A DNA stretch of 64,000 nucleotides from JAGVSR01 sp963750715 (GCA_963750715.1 CAVVRP010000012.1:744001-808000); one strand, 5' to 3'; shown: positions 29,806 to 39,649, numbered from the stretch's first letter. Translations and numbers: made by a program. The notes: generated from the sequence alone by a model not told the origin.

Positions 29806-32253
29806 TTAAGGCGTTCCGAGCTCGGCCTCAGGTGCGGACTGATTGGCCTCGGGAAGCAGCGATCGAAGTGCGTCGACGCTGGAGGCGTTGAGCTGGTTCA
29901 GCGCCACGCCTTCGCTTGTCAGGCGGCGAATTCGCTCGGCGAGTGCGGCCGGCATCGGCTCGGGGCTCGACGTCAGGCTGTCCGGCCGGCCGAACGTCGC
30001 GGTGTTCTCCAGCATTCCACTCCAGTCCCAGGCCACCGAGGGCTTCGACCACGGGCCCGAAACCTTGAGCGGGATTGGCAAATGGACCGGCGGCGGAATA
30101 AGCTTCAGGCGCATGTCCTGCGCCAGCCGCTTCGAGGGCACGATAACATCGCCCTTGGCGTTGATGTCCAGCACCGATCCCTGCATGGACAGATCGCGGG
30201 TGGACCGCAGAACACCCTTTTTGATGTTGTAGTCGCCTTCTAGCTTCTGGAACGTCGTCTGGCGGCTGGGATCGTATGTCCACGTTTTCCACCACCCCAG
30301 GATCACACTTTTCAGGTCGAAGCCTTTGAGCGCCCCCTCGCCGATGCGGATCTTCGCTTTACCGTCGAGCGAGGAGATCAATTGGCGTTGGCTTTTTCCT
30401 TTGCCCTTCGCGGCTATTTCGAGACTGGATTTGCCCGTGAGCCAGGGCCGGCCGGACAGTTCGCGAACGATCGGTTCGGCAGCGACGCCGTCCAGTGACA
30501 ACGCGAAGTCCGCGGCAGGCGGATTGGCTTTGCCGTCAATGTTGAATATGCCCTGAGCATGACCGGGCGCCACATCGAGCCGGTCGAGCATCATCACGAG
30601 TTTGCCGTCATCGAGCTTGGTGGCGAGTTGCGCCTGCTTCATCGCAAGCCGGCCGTAGGTGACCTCGTCGGCGGTCACGGTCATGTCGAGATCGACGGTG
30701 TCCAGAACGGCGATGTCGAAGGGGTCATCGCTCCAGGCTGAGCCTGCCGTCGATGCTTCCAGCGACTGAGACCCGGGCGACAAGGTTTCTGGTGCATTTG
30801 ATTCAGGTGCGAGACTGCCGCGTGTGCCACCCTCAAGCCGATCGAGCGCGGCGGCGAGGTCGTCCCAGGCTGGAGGAATCTTGATCTCGCTGTCGGGTGC
30901 GGCTTCGACGGGCTGCAGGCCGGCCGCAGGTCCCGCGCCAGAGAGCAACTGGCCGACGTCGACCTTGCTCGCGTGCACCTTGCCCGACAGCTTCGGCCGC
31001 ATGCCACCAAAATCGAGGCGGGCATTCCATTTCGTCGAGATTTCGCTGAAGTTTACGTCGGCGCCATCGAGTTCGATGGCGGACGGCGACAGCACGGTCT
31101 TGCCCTTGATCGTCGTTGGACCGAGTGCTGGGGGAAGCGTGTCGCCGAAACCGAGCCAAACGGCGAGATCGCGGACCGAGGGGCTCTTCACGTCGAGAAC
31201 ACTCGATAAGGATCTCTCGCCGCCCAGCACCGCTACGCCCGTCAGATCTCCCTTGATGTGACGGCCACCGAGCTTGAGGCCAATGCCGGACGATTTACCC
31301 GCGAGCGCGGCTGCGGCATCTGCGAGTGACAGATCGAACGCTACCGGTTCGCTGCGATATGTGACAGAACCCGAGGCCGTCGCGGTCCCACTTGGGTCCG
31401 ACGTGCCCTTGAATGCCGTACTGCCGAAGCCGTCGGGCAAGCTACCTTCATACCCGAGCCATTTGACGAGATCGGGCGCAGACGGACTGACGACCTCGAA
31501 TTCTCCGGTGAACGGCCGGCTCTCGTTGGGTGCGACAAGACCGGCAAGCTTGGCTTCCACGGGCTTCGCCGCGATGCTCAGTTCGATCTTCGATGGCTTA
31601 CCGTCGATCACGGCGTTGAAGTCGGCCAGCGCAACGTCGAACGTCACCGGCTCGCCCTTAAATGCGGCCGACGCATTTGCGGTGCCGCCGCCTTTATCGT
31701 CCCGCAACAGCGTTGCATCAATGGCGTCCAATTCGATCGCTGTCTCGGACGTCTTGTCCTCGTAGCTCAACGTTCCATTCCTGATGACGGCGGACGGCGG
31801 CAGACCGATGCCGGAGCCGTCGCCAGTGGACAGGGACCAGTTGCCCTGACCCTTCTCATCCTTTTGCAAAGTGATCACCGGCGCATCGAGCACCAGGCCC
31901 GAAATCTGAGGCTTTCCTTCCAGCAGCGAGCGCAGCGGCAGCGTTGCATGCACCGACTTGGCGCTGAAAAGCTCAGGACCGGCCTGTCCCACCGGGGTCG
32001 TCAAGGCAACGCCGTTCAACTCGACGGATATGTTCTGACGGATCGCATACTGCGAACTCGATACGATCAGCTTGCGGCCGGTCGCCTCGCGCACTTTCTT
32101 CTGCAGCGCCGCCGTCAACAGATCGGCCGGTGGCACTAAGACGAGCAGCGCGATCAGAATGGGGAACAGTGCCAGCAGTCCGGCAAAAAAGACGCCCCAT
32201 CGGAACCTCATACGCTTACGCTTCGCCGGCGCCCGTGACGATTGGGTTTCCAT
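29806..32253 (-). CDS. AsmA family protein
   Basis: An 815-residue membrane-anchored protein of the AsmA/bridge-like lipid-transfer superfamily. One N-terminal transmembrane helix (about residues 16-40, WGVFFAGLLALFPILIALL) is followed by the AsmA N-terminal domain (REATGRKLIVSSSQYAIRQN, then VALTTPV), a long beta-rich region with repeated units, and the conserved C-terminal AsmA block (GEGALKGFDLKSVILGW, RSTRDLSMQGSVLDINAKGD). Relatives act in outer-membrane assembly or phospholipid transport. The ATG at 32253 starts just before the transmembrane helix. The M23 gene lies 142 bp downstream on the same strand. Confidence 0.9.
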   Translation of the reverse strand: METQSSRAPAKRKRMRFRWGVFFAGLLALFPILIALLVLVPPADLLTAALQKKVREATGRKLIVSSSQYAIRQNISVELNGVALTTPVGQAGPELFSAKSVHATLPLRSLLEGKPQISGLVLDAPVITLQKDEKGQGNWSLSTGDGSGIGLPPSAVIRNGTLSYEDKTSETAIELDAIDATLLRDDKGGGTANASAAFKGEPVTFDVALADFNAVIDGKPSKIELSIAAKPVEAKLAGLVAPNESRPFTGEFEVVSPSAPDLVKWLGYEGSLPDGFGSTAFKGTSDPSGTATASGSVTYRSEPVAFDLSLADAAAALAGKSSGIGLKLGGRHIKGDLTGVAVLGGERSLSSVLDVKSPSVRDLAVWLGFGDTLPPALGPTTIKGKTVLSPSAIELDGADVNFSEISTKWNARLDFGGMRPKLSGKVHASKVDVGQLLSGAGPAAGLQPVEAAPDSEIKIPPAWDDLAAALDRLEGGTRGSLAPESNAPETLSPGSQSLEASTAGSAWSDDPFDIAVLDTVDLDMTVTADEVTYGRLAMKQAQLATKLDDGKLVMMLDRLDVAPGHAQGIFNIDGKANPPAADFALSLDGVAAEPIVRELSGRPWLTGKSSLEIAAKGKGKSQRQLISSLDGKAKIRIGEGALKGFDLKSVILGWWKTWTYDPSRQTTFQKLEGDYNIKKGVLRSTRDLSMQGSVLDINAKGDVIVPSKRLAQDMRLKLIPPPVHLPIPLKVSGPWSKPSVAWDWSGMLENTATFGRPDSLTSSPEPMPAALAERIRRLTSEGVALNQLNASSVDALRSLLPEANQSAPEAELGTP

Positions 32254-32355
32254 TTCCGAGAGCCTCCTGGTGGCCGGACGATCACGGCCGATCGCCGGGT
32301 ACGCGCCACGTTCACGACGCGTCAATCCGGGCGGTCATGGGTCTATTGCAGGATA

Positions 32356-33381
32356 TCAGGCCGGCGGCGATATGGCGCCGGTTTCGATCAACGCTTTCAT
32401 CATCACGGCGGCACCGCATTGCTTCGAAACCGCATCCGCGCTCCAAACGTTATCGGCGACGAACTTACCCTTGGTGTAGTGGTTGGAAAAGCTCCACAGG
32501 TAGGGCGTGTTGATGCCGTGTTCCATGCGGCTGCGCCAGCCGTTGTAGGCTTCCCAGCGATACAGCATACGCGCGAGCTGCCAATCCTTCTGATCGGCGA
32601 ACTTGTCGTAAGTCAGCGCGTCAACGGCGCTCGACACCCAGTCGGTGGGAGGATTCCAAACCGCCGGCCGGTTCGCTGGTATCTGCACGGTGCGCGATCG
32701 CAAGGGGTCGCCGTTGTGCAGATGCTTTTGCAGATCGAAGCCGCATTCCATGCCGTGAATGACGGCGATGAAGTACCAGGGAACGCAGACGCGGTCGTAA
32801 ACGTCGACGTAGGTGCCGCGGCGCTTCTCGTCGAGTATTTTGGTGACGTACCACTGGATCTCGTTGCGCTTCGCGTCCCGGATCACACAGGTCGCGAACA
32901 GTTTTTTATAGTCCTCGGCGACATCCTCGAACTTCGGTGGCGCCTTGCGTGCCGCGACGCCCGGCACCGGCTCCCATTCCCGTGGTTCTCTAGGCAGCTT
33001 TTCTTCGGATTGTATGCGCCCGAGAAGCTCGCCCGCCTGCTCGCGCAGTCTGCCGGCTGCCTCGGCGGCGGCACTTCCAGGCTCGGTGGGGGAAGCGTCG
33101 AGACTGTCGATGAAGTCGACGACTGCCGGCATTGTACGATCGTAGTCGCTCGTCATGCTCTCCGGGCCGACCGACATCCGCGGCACGGAAATGCCGAATC
33201 GTTCCGCCTCCCGCGCCATGCGCCCAAGTTCGGACCAGGGCTCGGCGGGCGCCATCGCGATCCCGCCGGCCTGCGCGGCCGCTGGCGCCCCGCGCAAAAC
33301 AAAGGGAGCTGCGGCCGTTGCTGCGAGCCCCGCCGTGATGCGGCGGCGGCTGAAATTCGGCAGTTTGGATCTACGCGTCAC
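32356..33381 (-). CDS. Tat-exported lysozyme-like cell-wall hydrolase
   Basis: A 341-residue protein with a twin-arginine-type signal (SRRRITAGLAATAAAPFVLR). After a helical region, the C-terminal domain (about residues 165-335) carries a pattern I associate with a bacterial lysozyme-like family: WYFIAVIHGMECGFDLQKHL then HNGDPL, with E212 as the likely catalytic acid, followed by WQLARMLYRWEAYNGW, PYLWSFSNHYTKGKFV and KQCGAAVMM. This predicts a periplasmic muramidase. The start is a GTG at 33381. Its position next to AsmA, M23 and S8-M4 genes on one strand fits an envelope-remodelling set. The family assignment is from memory of the motif. Confidence 0.75.
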   Translation of the reverse strand: MTRRSKLPNFSRRRITAGLAATAAAPFVLRGAPAAAQAGGIAMAPAEPWSELGRMAREAERFGISVPRMSVGPESMTSDYDRTMPAVVDFIDSLDASPTEPGSAAAEAAGRLREQAGELLGRIQSEEKLPREPREWEPVPGVAARKAPPKFEDVAEDYKKLFATCVIRDAKRNEIQWYVTKILDEKRRGTYVDVYDRVCVPWYFIAVIHGMECGFDLQKHLHNGDPLRSRTVQIPANRPAVWNPPTDWVSSAVDALTYDKFADQKDWQLARMLYRWEAYNGWRSRMEHGINTPYLWSFSNHYTKGKFVADNVWSADAVSKQCGAAVMMKALIETGAISPPA

Positions 33382-33446
33382 GACAGCATCCCTCCAATCG
33401 CCTGAGCCAGATCCCGCGCACGATTGAAGCCGCTCGGGCAGTGCGA

Positions 33447-33743
33447 CTATGCCATCAACCTTGCAGCCAGCCCAGTGCGCCTGAGGTTGCTAAGGTCCGG
33501 TTGTGGCTCGGCGGCCTCATTCTCAGCCTGACGGCGGACAATCATGAAAAGAACGGCGAAGGCGGGCGATTTGACGGCAAGACTGACGGATGTCGAGGGA
33601 ACGGCACAGAAATAAATCAATGTAGTCAAGGAAGCGGGCGCCGCATTGACGATCGCCCGGCAGAAAACAAACAGTCCCACGAAGAAAACGCTTGACGCGA
33701 ACAATCCGTGCGCCAGCGTCATCGAAGCCGTGGTGGCGATCAT
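33447..33743 (-). CDS. Small putative membrane protein
   Basis: A 98-residue protein with two or three hydrophobic segments (LFASSVFFVGLFVFCRAIVN, LTTLIYFCAVPSTSVSLAV, SPAFAVLFMIVRR) and a polar basic tail. No family is recognised. The ATG at 33743 begins just before the first membrane segment. Coding evidence is limited to hydrophobicity and codon pattern. Confidence 0.45.
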   Translation of the reverse strand: MIATTASMTLAHGLFASSVFFVGLFVFCRAIVNAAPASLTTLIYFCAVPSTSVSLAVKSPAFAVLFMIVRRQAENEAAEPQPDLSNLRRTGLAARLMA

Positions 33744-34022
33744 TGGGTGCACATGGCCGGGTCCGGACCGAGAGTGATGTCGTCTTAGGGAGAGGTGGCG
33801 AAACAGCTCGAACAACTTAATACGTGTACCGCCGCTAACGTCGTCGTTTGTCAGACACCCCGCTTAAACTGCATTCCGGACAGAGCAAGACGCGTAGTAT
33901 GATGGCCGCTCAGGGCGGGTCAAACTACTTGCGAACTATTTCCGATCATACTTTCGGGCAAGGGCTAATTTTTGCCCAAGATCTGCCCGCTGCGTTCTAG
34001 GCGCGCGCACTTCACCACGATA

Positions 34023-34811
34023 TTAATCAGGCAACGGGCCGTCCTGCACAAAGAACATATGGAGCAAATTCCTCTCGCCAAACTCCATGTGGACTTTTTC
34101 GCGACCGTGCCAGCTCTTGCGCTTTTTCGAATCCGACACCGCAAACGAGAAGCCGCTGTTGGGCAAGAACGCAGAGCGGCGCACCTCTTCGAAGGCGCCC
34201 GGCAAAAGGCCGAAGAGCCCGCCTTTCTTGCGATAGACTGAGGTGCCTAGCTCCGAATGACTGTCATCCTGAGGCAAATAAAACAGCAAGCTCGCAATCT
34301 TGTTGAGCCCGTCAGGATGGGGATTTAGCCGATACGTATCGCTCTCGCGCGAGAGCAAGATCTGATACCTGCACGTCATGCCGGTAATAGCGGACTGCGA
34401 GACGCCGAAGCGCTCGGCGAGGTCGAGTGCAAGCTTCGAGAACACCGTCCGCCTAAACGAAGGATGCGTGAGCGCGCCAACGACGTCCGTCCACAACCGT
34501 CCGGCTTCGTCAGGAAGCCTGGCGATATTCGACTTCATGAAGTGAAACTCATCGCGCAAGCTCTCTCCGCTAGGCCGCCTGTAACGCTTGAGATTGAACG
34601 GCGTGCAGAGTGAGCGGTCCGGCAGATTGGACAACATAGCGCGGTAGAAATCGGTGGGAAAACAGTTCGTCATTGCAAAATGACAGAAGGGCTCGGTCTC
34701 CAGCTTTGCTGTCTCAACCGCTGTAATGAGATGCTCGAGCACGGCGTTCTGAGTTTCCAGCGTTGGACGCCGTGCCACATTTATAGATGCTGCTATTGCG
34801 CCCAATTGCAT
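34023..34811 (-). CDS. 2OG-Fe(II) oxygenase-like protein
   Basis: A 262-residue protein with the jelly-roll oxygenase pattern. The iron-binding HxD motif is in YRLNPHPDGLNKIASLLFYL, the distal His in KRKSWHG, and a flanking basic residue may bind 2-oxoglutarate. Family members hydroxylate protein side chains or small molecules. The N-terminal part (FAMTNCFPTDFYRAMLSNLP) resembles prolyl-hydroxylase-like proteins found in polysaccharide or phage contexts. The ATG at 34811 is used; a GTG three codons earlier is an alternative. It stands alone, with no informative neighbour. Confidence 0.7.
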   Translation of the reverse strand: MQLGAIAASINVARRPTLETQNAVLEHLITAVETAKLETEPFCHFAMTNCFPTDFYRAMLSNLPDRSLCTPFNLKRYRRPSGESLRDEFHFMKSNIARLPDEAGRLWTDVVGALTHPSFRRTVFSKLALDLAERFGVSQSAITGMTCRYQILLSRESDTYRLNPHPDGLNKIASLLFYLPQDDSHSELGTSVYRKKGGLFGLLPGAFEEVRRSAFLPNSGFSFAVSDSKKRKSWHGREKVHMEFGERNLLHMFFVQDGPLPD

Positions 34812-34949
34812 GGCCCCCACTAACAGCTTTTCCGGCTAACTTACATTTTGGACCACTTTGTGACGAGGACGGCTACTTCCGCAAAGGAGACCATTTTCCA
34901 AGCCGAAAAATTCCGACTGCCAATCCGTACCCGCCAGAAGCGCGTGGCC

Positions 34950-35366
34950 TCAGTCCATCCCGTGCTTGGTTTGACGCATGCGCTTGATATCGGAGCGCCG
35001 CGTCTTTGCTTCCAGTCGGCGCTCCTTGGCGCCCCGTCCAGGCTTGGTGGCGATCCGGCGCTTCGGCGCGACCAGCGCTTCCCGTAGCAACTCCGCCAGG
35101 CGAGCGCGCGCGTCCATGCGGTTGCGCTCCTGAGTGCGGAAGCGCTCGGCGCGAATGACCAAAATGCCCTCGTCCGTGATACGGCGGCCGGCAAGCTCGA
35201 CAAGTCGGTTTCGCACCCCGAGAGGAAGTCCGGCGCGGCGAACATCGAACCGGAGTTCCACAGCGGTCGATACCTTGTTGACGTTCTGCCCGCCCGGACC
35301 CGACGAGCGCACGAAGCGTTCCTCGATATCGCGTTCATCGACGGAAAAATTTTCAGAGATCCTCAT
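34950..35366 (-). CDS. arfB: Alternative ribosome-rescue factor ArfB (YaeJ-like)
   Basis: A 138-residue peptidyl-tRNA hydrolase that frees ribosomes stalled at the 3' end of broken mRNAs. The catalytic GGQ motif is in RSSGPGGQNVNKVSTAVELR near the N-terminus, and the basic C-terminal tail (KRRIATKPGRGAKERRLEAK) that inserts into the mRNA channel is present. The short length and absence of codon-recognition domains separate it from RF1/RF2. The ATG at 35366 matches the family start. Confidence 0.93.
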   Translation of the reverse strand: MRISENFSVDERDIEERFVRSSGPGGQNVNKVSTAVELRFDVRRAGLPLGVRNRLVELAGRRITDEGILVIRAERFRTQERNRMDARARLAELLREALVAPKRRIATKPGRGAKERRLEAKTRRSDIKRMRQTKHGMD

Positions 35367-35404
35367 GGGATCGCATAGACCGGAAGACGGCTGTCGGCAA
35401 TGGA

Positions 35405-35890
35405 TCAGCGCGGCCCCAGGTCCCAATAGTCGTTGCGGAAATAGAGCAGAGGTGCCGCTTCGGGACGAAACTGCCCATCGACGACCTTGCCGATGAAGAT
35501 CGAATGCGTGGAGAACTCATGTCGGTCGAGCAATTCGCAGTCGAGACTGGCGAGCGCACCCACTAGGATCGGCGCGCCCGTGCGAAGCGTGGACCATTCC
35601 AGACCCGAAAACCGCGCCTCGCCCTTGGTCCCCATGCGGCCAGCGAAGCGCTCCGCGACGTCCTGCTGATCGCCCGCGAGAATGTTCACGCTGAACACCT
35701 TCTCGTGGCTGATGACCGCATGGGCGCTGGCGTTGAGACTAACGCACGCCAGAATCGTCGGGGGACTGTCCGACAGCGACGAGAACGCTGTTGCGGTCAG
35801 CCCCGCGCGCTGCCCTTCCGGACCGGCAGCGATCACGGTCACGGCGCCAGCCTGATGGCGCATCAGGGCTCTGTAGTGATCGGCATTCAT
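35405..35890 (-). CDS. Flavin reductase family protein
   Basis: A 161-residue flavin-dependent NAD(P)H oxidoreductase. The N-terminal HQAGAVTVIAAGPEGQRAGL, the TATAFSSLSDSPPTILACVS block that binds FMN, and HSIFIGKVVDGQ near the end are family hallmarks. Such proteins supply reduced flavin to two-component monooxygenases. It lies downstream of a broken FAD oxidoreductase on the same strand and 38 bp upstream of arfB. No partner monooxygenase is nearby. Confidence 0.88.
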   Translation of the reverse strand: MNADHYRALMRHQAGAVTVIAAGPEGQRAGLTATAFSSLSDSPPTILACVSLNASAHAVISHEKVFSVNILAGDQQDVAERFAGRMGTKGEARFSGLEWSTLRTGAPILVGALASLDCELLDRHEFSTHSIFIGKVVDGQFRPEAAPLLYFRNDYWDLGPR

Positions 35891-36045
35891 GTCGGTGCTC
35901 GAAGTGGAAGGCCGGCCGGCAATGCGTCAGCGGGCTTGGAAGATGGGGTAGAGGTCTGGCGCATTTTCGTATCACGACTGCGCCCCTGCGACGAATACGA
36001 GCCGGTTGTGGAACGGATCGGACATCGCTGGCAAGCGCGGGATGC

Positions 36046-37628
36046 TTAATGCGCCGGCCGAGCACCGCCCACCGGCGCAGATCCGCTATGATCTCGCGCG
36101 CCGCGTTGTGTCCGGGCGCGCCGGTCACTCCGCCGCCCGGGTGCGCCCCAGATCCGCATAGATAGAGGCCGCCGAGCGGCAATCTGTAGTCGGCATATCC
36201 GAGCACGGGGCGAAGCGCGTACAGCTGATCCAATGAAAGCTGGCCGTGGAAGATGTCGCCGTCGATGAGGCCGAAGCGCCGCTCCAGATCGAGCGGCGAC
36301 AGCACCTGCCGTCCCACCACCGAAGCTTTGAAGTTCGGCGCATGGCGCGTCACGGTGTCAACGACGAGATCTGCGAAGCGCTCCTTCTCCCCGCCATCGC
36401 TCCAGCTGCGACCATCGGGCAATTGCGGCGCCACATGCTGCACGAAAAGGCTCGCCACGTGATGACCGGCGGGCGCCATATCGGGGTCGAGTACAGAGGC
36501 GATCAGCATCTCAACGACTGGTTCGCGCGACCACCCATTCTGGCGCGCATCGAAATAAGCACGATCCATGTAGGCGAGCGACGGGGCGATGATGATCCCC
36601 GAACCGTGGTGCACGTCGGCTGTTCGTCCTGGACGCGACAGAAAATCCGGAAGGTCCGACAGCGCGACATTCATCCGGAACGAACCTGAACCCGTCTTGA
36701 TGCCAGTGAAGCGGCGGCACACGGCGTCATCGACCGCATCCGCCGGCACCAGATCGCGGAACAGGCGCTTCGGCGATCCATTGGAGACCACGGCGCGCGC
36801 CCGGATTTCTTCGCCCGACCGCATTACGACGCCGGCCGCGCGGCCGCTTTTGACAAGAACGCGGGCAACCGGCGCATCGACGCGAATGCGTGCGCCGCGC
36901 CGCTCCGCCGATTGCCGGATCGCCTGTGCCACCGCACCCATGCCGCCGATGGATTGCCCCCATACGCCCGACTTCCCGTTTACCTCACCGAAGCAATGGT
37001 GCAGCAGCACGTAGGCGGTGCCGGGGCGTCGACGGGGCGGCGTAGGAGCCGACAATGCCATCGAACCCGAACAGCGCCTTGACCGTTTCGTTTTCGAACC
37101 ACTGATCGAGGAAATCGCTGGCGCTCTTCGTAAACAGATCTGCGATCAGACGCTGCTCAGCGGGCGTCAGTCCGCGAAGAAGCATTGCAGCGCGAACACT
37201 CTTCAGCGTCTCGGAAAACCCGCCTCCGGCGTTGGTAGGCGTTCGCAGCACGAGATCTCGAAGAACACCGGCCGCCCGCTCGAGCGCCGCATCGTACTGA
37301 GGATATCGCTCGGCATCGCCGAGCGAGATGTGGCAAGCGCCTTTTGCCTTTCCTCCATGCCGTACGGCATGAGCAGGGAGCATTTTTCATCGACAGGAAC
37401 AAAATTTGCCGCCGGGCGTTCGACGATCCGCAGACCGTGACGCGCCAGATCCAGTTCCCGGATTACTTTCGGGTTGAGCAGGCTGACGCCAGCCACCGAA
37501 TTCTTTTCAAGAACAAGGGTGTTCAATTCTGCGGCGGCGAGGTACGTCGCGCAAACGAGACCATTGTGCCCGCCTCCGATGATCGCCACGTCGCATTCGT
37601 CGCTTGAGGGACTTGAGGGAAGAGACAT
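36046..37628 (-). pseudogene. Phytoene-desaturase-like NAD(P)/FAD oxidoreductase, frameshifted
   Basis: A full-length FAD-dependent oxidoreductase split over several frames. The N-terminal dinucleotide fold (CDVAIIGGGHNGLVCATYLA) is in one frame. The middle (TPTNAGGGFSETLKSVRAAM to GFDGIVGSYAAPSTP) is in a second. GTAYVLLHHCFGEVNGKSGV to the substrate/FAD end (YLCGSGAHPGGGVTGAPGHN) is in a third. The frame changes fall near 37360 and 37040. A further shift near 36085 restores a stop at 36046; without it the frame runs on into the flavin reductase. Homologues oxidise carotenoid-like or unknown lipids. Sequence conservation on both sides of each break is high. Confidence 0.8.
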
Positions 37629-37883
37629 GGGCCAACCTACGTTGTCGTTTTGCATGATCTGTTAGCAATCGCAACATCCCCTGCATCCGGATTGAGAATA
37701 TTCCGCAATGCACTAAAATGTTTTGAGCAAAACGATCCGAAACGGCCGCCGTATTTACTCCACATTAGGATTGATCATTGCGACGAATGCATGCCAGCTT
37801 GGCTCGTTAAGATTCTAGTCACCTTTGCAGGCACATCCTGCTTCCACTTGGGTTTCGACACTGCCGCGCGGAGATTTGATTTA

Positions 37884-38132
37884 ATGGCTCCCATGAACAC
37901 CGGGCTTTCACCTGTCGCGAATGAAGTCACCAGTGGCGACGCGCAGTACAGCGACCTCCTTGGCTTCTCCATAGTGTCGTTGGTTCCGGCCGTCTTCTGG
38001 ATGATGGTTCTGACGGGCGTCGGCCGCATGGCGGGCTGGGAGCTCGGTGCCGAGATCATTGCCATGACAGGTCTTGCGATTGCCGCCTTCCTCGCCGGCG
38101 TCTTCAACATACTCCGCAACCACTCAATCTGA
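37884..38132 (+). CDS. Small two-TM membrane protein
   Basis: An 82-residue protein beginning MAPMNTGLSPVANEV, with two hydrophobic segments (LLGFSIVSLVPAVFWMMVLT and AEIIAMTGLAIAAFLAGVFN). No family is recognised. The long upstream part of this reading frame is Cys-rich and basic and looks non-coding, so the ATG at 37884 (or 37893) is preferred. Confidence 0.55.
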   Translation: MAPMNTGLSPVANEVTSGDAQYSDLLGFSIVSLVPAVFWMMVLTGVGRMAGWELGAEIIAMTGLAIAAFLAGVFNILRNHSI

Positions 38133-38144
38133 TGAACGCTGACG

Positions 38145-38411
38145 TCAGGCGCCCCACCCACACCGAATCTCGTAGCACGAGCGCCGCCGAGCGCCGCCGA
38201 TCGAGCAGCGCGTCGCGACGGGCCTGCATACGCGGCAACTGTATGACGAAACGCATCCGCGGTACGACCCGCCCTTAGCGAAGCGGCATGTGACGATCGC
38301 CTGACAATCTCGCTGCGGGTTGATCAACCCGCCGGGCCCTTCCTGGGAAGACACGGGAGTGGTCATATTGGCGATCGCTGCGAACGCAATCAGAAACATC
38401 ATTCTGGTCAT
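38145..38411 (-). CDS. Small exported Cys-rich protein
   Basis: An 88-residue exported protein: signal peptide (about residues 1-19, ending TPVSS) and a mature domain of about 65 residues with eight cysteines (DCQAIVTCRFAKGGSYRGCV, SSYSCRVCRPVATRCS, then RSCYEIRCGWGA), probably four disulfides. Similar small proteins are scattered in Rhizobiales without known function. The ATG at 38411 begins the signal peptide. Confidence 0.6.
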   Translation of the reverse strand: MTRMMFLIAFAAIANMTTPVSSQEGPGGLINPQRDCQAIVTCRFAKGGSYRGCVSSYSCRVCRPVATRCSIGGARRRSCYEIRCGWGA

Positions 38412-38570
38412 GGCAATCACCTGCATCCGTGTGCATGGCGCCGCGGGTGGACGCCCGCTGGTCAATGCCAGCAAGGGAAATCAATCTCCAACGGTTGCCG
38501 TTCTTAATGCGGTTGGCCCGACCGCAACCGGCCGGAGAGCCAAACGCTGTCGCGTGCTGATTGAGGAGCG

Positions 38571-39467
38571 CTATTCGGCGGCAACCTTCTGCTTCGGCTG
38601 GACCTCGTCCTTGTACGCCGCCAGAAGCGTCTCGCAGACCCGGCCCGGCTGGAACGTATGCGGCCCGATCTCGCGAACCGGCGTCACCTCGGCTGCCGTG
38701 CCGACGATGAAGCACTCGCTGAAGGTCGGCAATTCCTCGGGAAGAATAGTGCGTTCATGGACGGGAATGCCGGCCTGATTCGCCAGCACGATGACCGTCT
38801 GGCGCGTGATGCCATCGAGGAAACAGTCTGGAACGGGCGTATGCAAGGCTCCGTCTTTGGCGAAGAAGATATTCGCGCCCGTGCATTCGGCGACGTGGCC
38901 GCGATAGTCGAGCATCATGGCGTCGGCATAGCCGGCCCGTTCCGCGCGATGCTTCTCGATTGTGCAGATCATGTAGAGGCCGGTTGCCTTTGCCTTGCTC
39001 GGAATGGTCGCGGGATCGGGACGGCGATAGTGGGCTAGGGCCAGACGAATGCCGCGCAGCCGCTCGCTCATATCGAAGTAAGACCCCCAATTCCAGGCAG
39101 CCACAGCCAGATGAATCTTGCTGTTCTGGGCCGACACACCCATCTGCTCGCTGCCGCGCCACGCAATCGGACGAACATAGCCGTCAGTCAGGCTGTTCGC
39201 CTTCAGTGTTTCGCGGCAAGCCTGGTCGATCTGATCGGGCGTGTAGGGAATTTCAAAATCGAGCATCCCCGCCGATGCGATCAGGCGATTGGTATGTTCT
39301 CGCAGCTTGAAGATCTCCCCGCCGTAGGAGCGCTCTCCTTCGAACACGGCGCTGGCATAGTGTAGCGCATGCGTCAGCACATGAATTTTGGCATCCCGCC
39401 ATGCAACGAGTTCTCCATCGAACCAGATGAAGCCGTTGCGATCGTGATACGGGGGGACGAGAGCCAT
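38571..39467 (-). CDS. ilvE: Branched-chain amino acid aminotransferase
   Basis: A 298-residue fold-type IV PLP aminotransferase that makes Leu, Ile and Val from their keto acids. FDGELVAWRDAKIHVLTHAL, YASAVFEGERSYGG, the region around the PLP lysine (K160 in SKAKATGLYM), AECTGANIFFAKDG and DGITRQTVIVLANQAGIPVH are all standard. The ATG at 39467 has GAAGGA eight bases upstream; an in-frame TTG two codons earlier is less likely. It is divergent from the MarR-type regulator gene, with 191 bp between starts. Rhizobial relatives often have this neighbourhood. Confidence 0.93.
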   Translation of the reverse strand: MALVPPYHDRNGFIWFDGELVAWRDAKIHVLTHALHYASAVFEGERSYGGEIFKLREHTNRLIASAGMLDFEIPYTPDQIDQACRETLKANSLTDGYVRPIAWRGSEQMGVSAQNSKIHLAVAAWNWGSYFDMSERLRGIRLALAHYRRPDPATIPSKAKATGLYMICTIEKHRAERAGYADAMMLDYRGHVAECTGANIFFAKDGALHTPVPDCFLDGITRQTVIVLANQAGIPVHERTILPEELPTFSECFIVGTAAEVTPVREIGPHTFQPGRVCETLLAAYKDEVQPKQKVAAE

Positions 39468-39649
39468 ACTCAAGTTCCTTCACTGCAAGAATGCGTCGGC
39501 TACAGGACGGCACCCGAGAAAGTGCCCCCGCCATCGATACAAGCACCCACACGCACCAGAACGCTGCCGCGACAGCACGCCGTTTAGGCAACGGTCGGCC
39601 TCTTGGGTCTGCGCAAAATGACTTGCCAGCGTTACCAATCGACGCCAAT

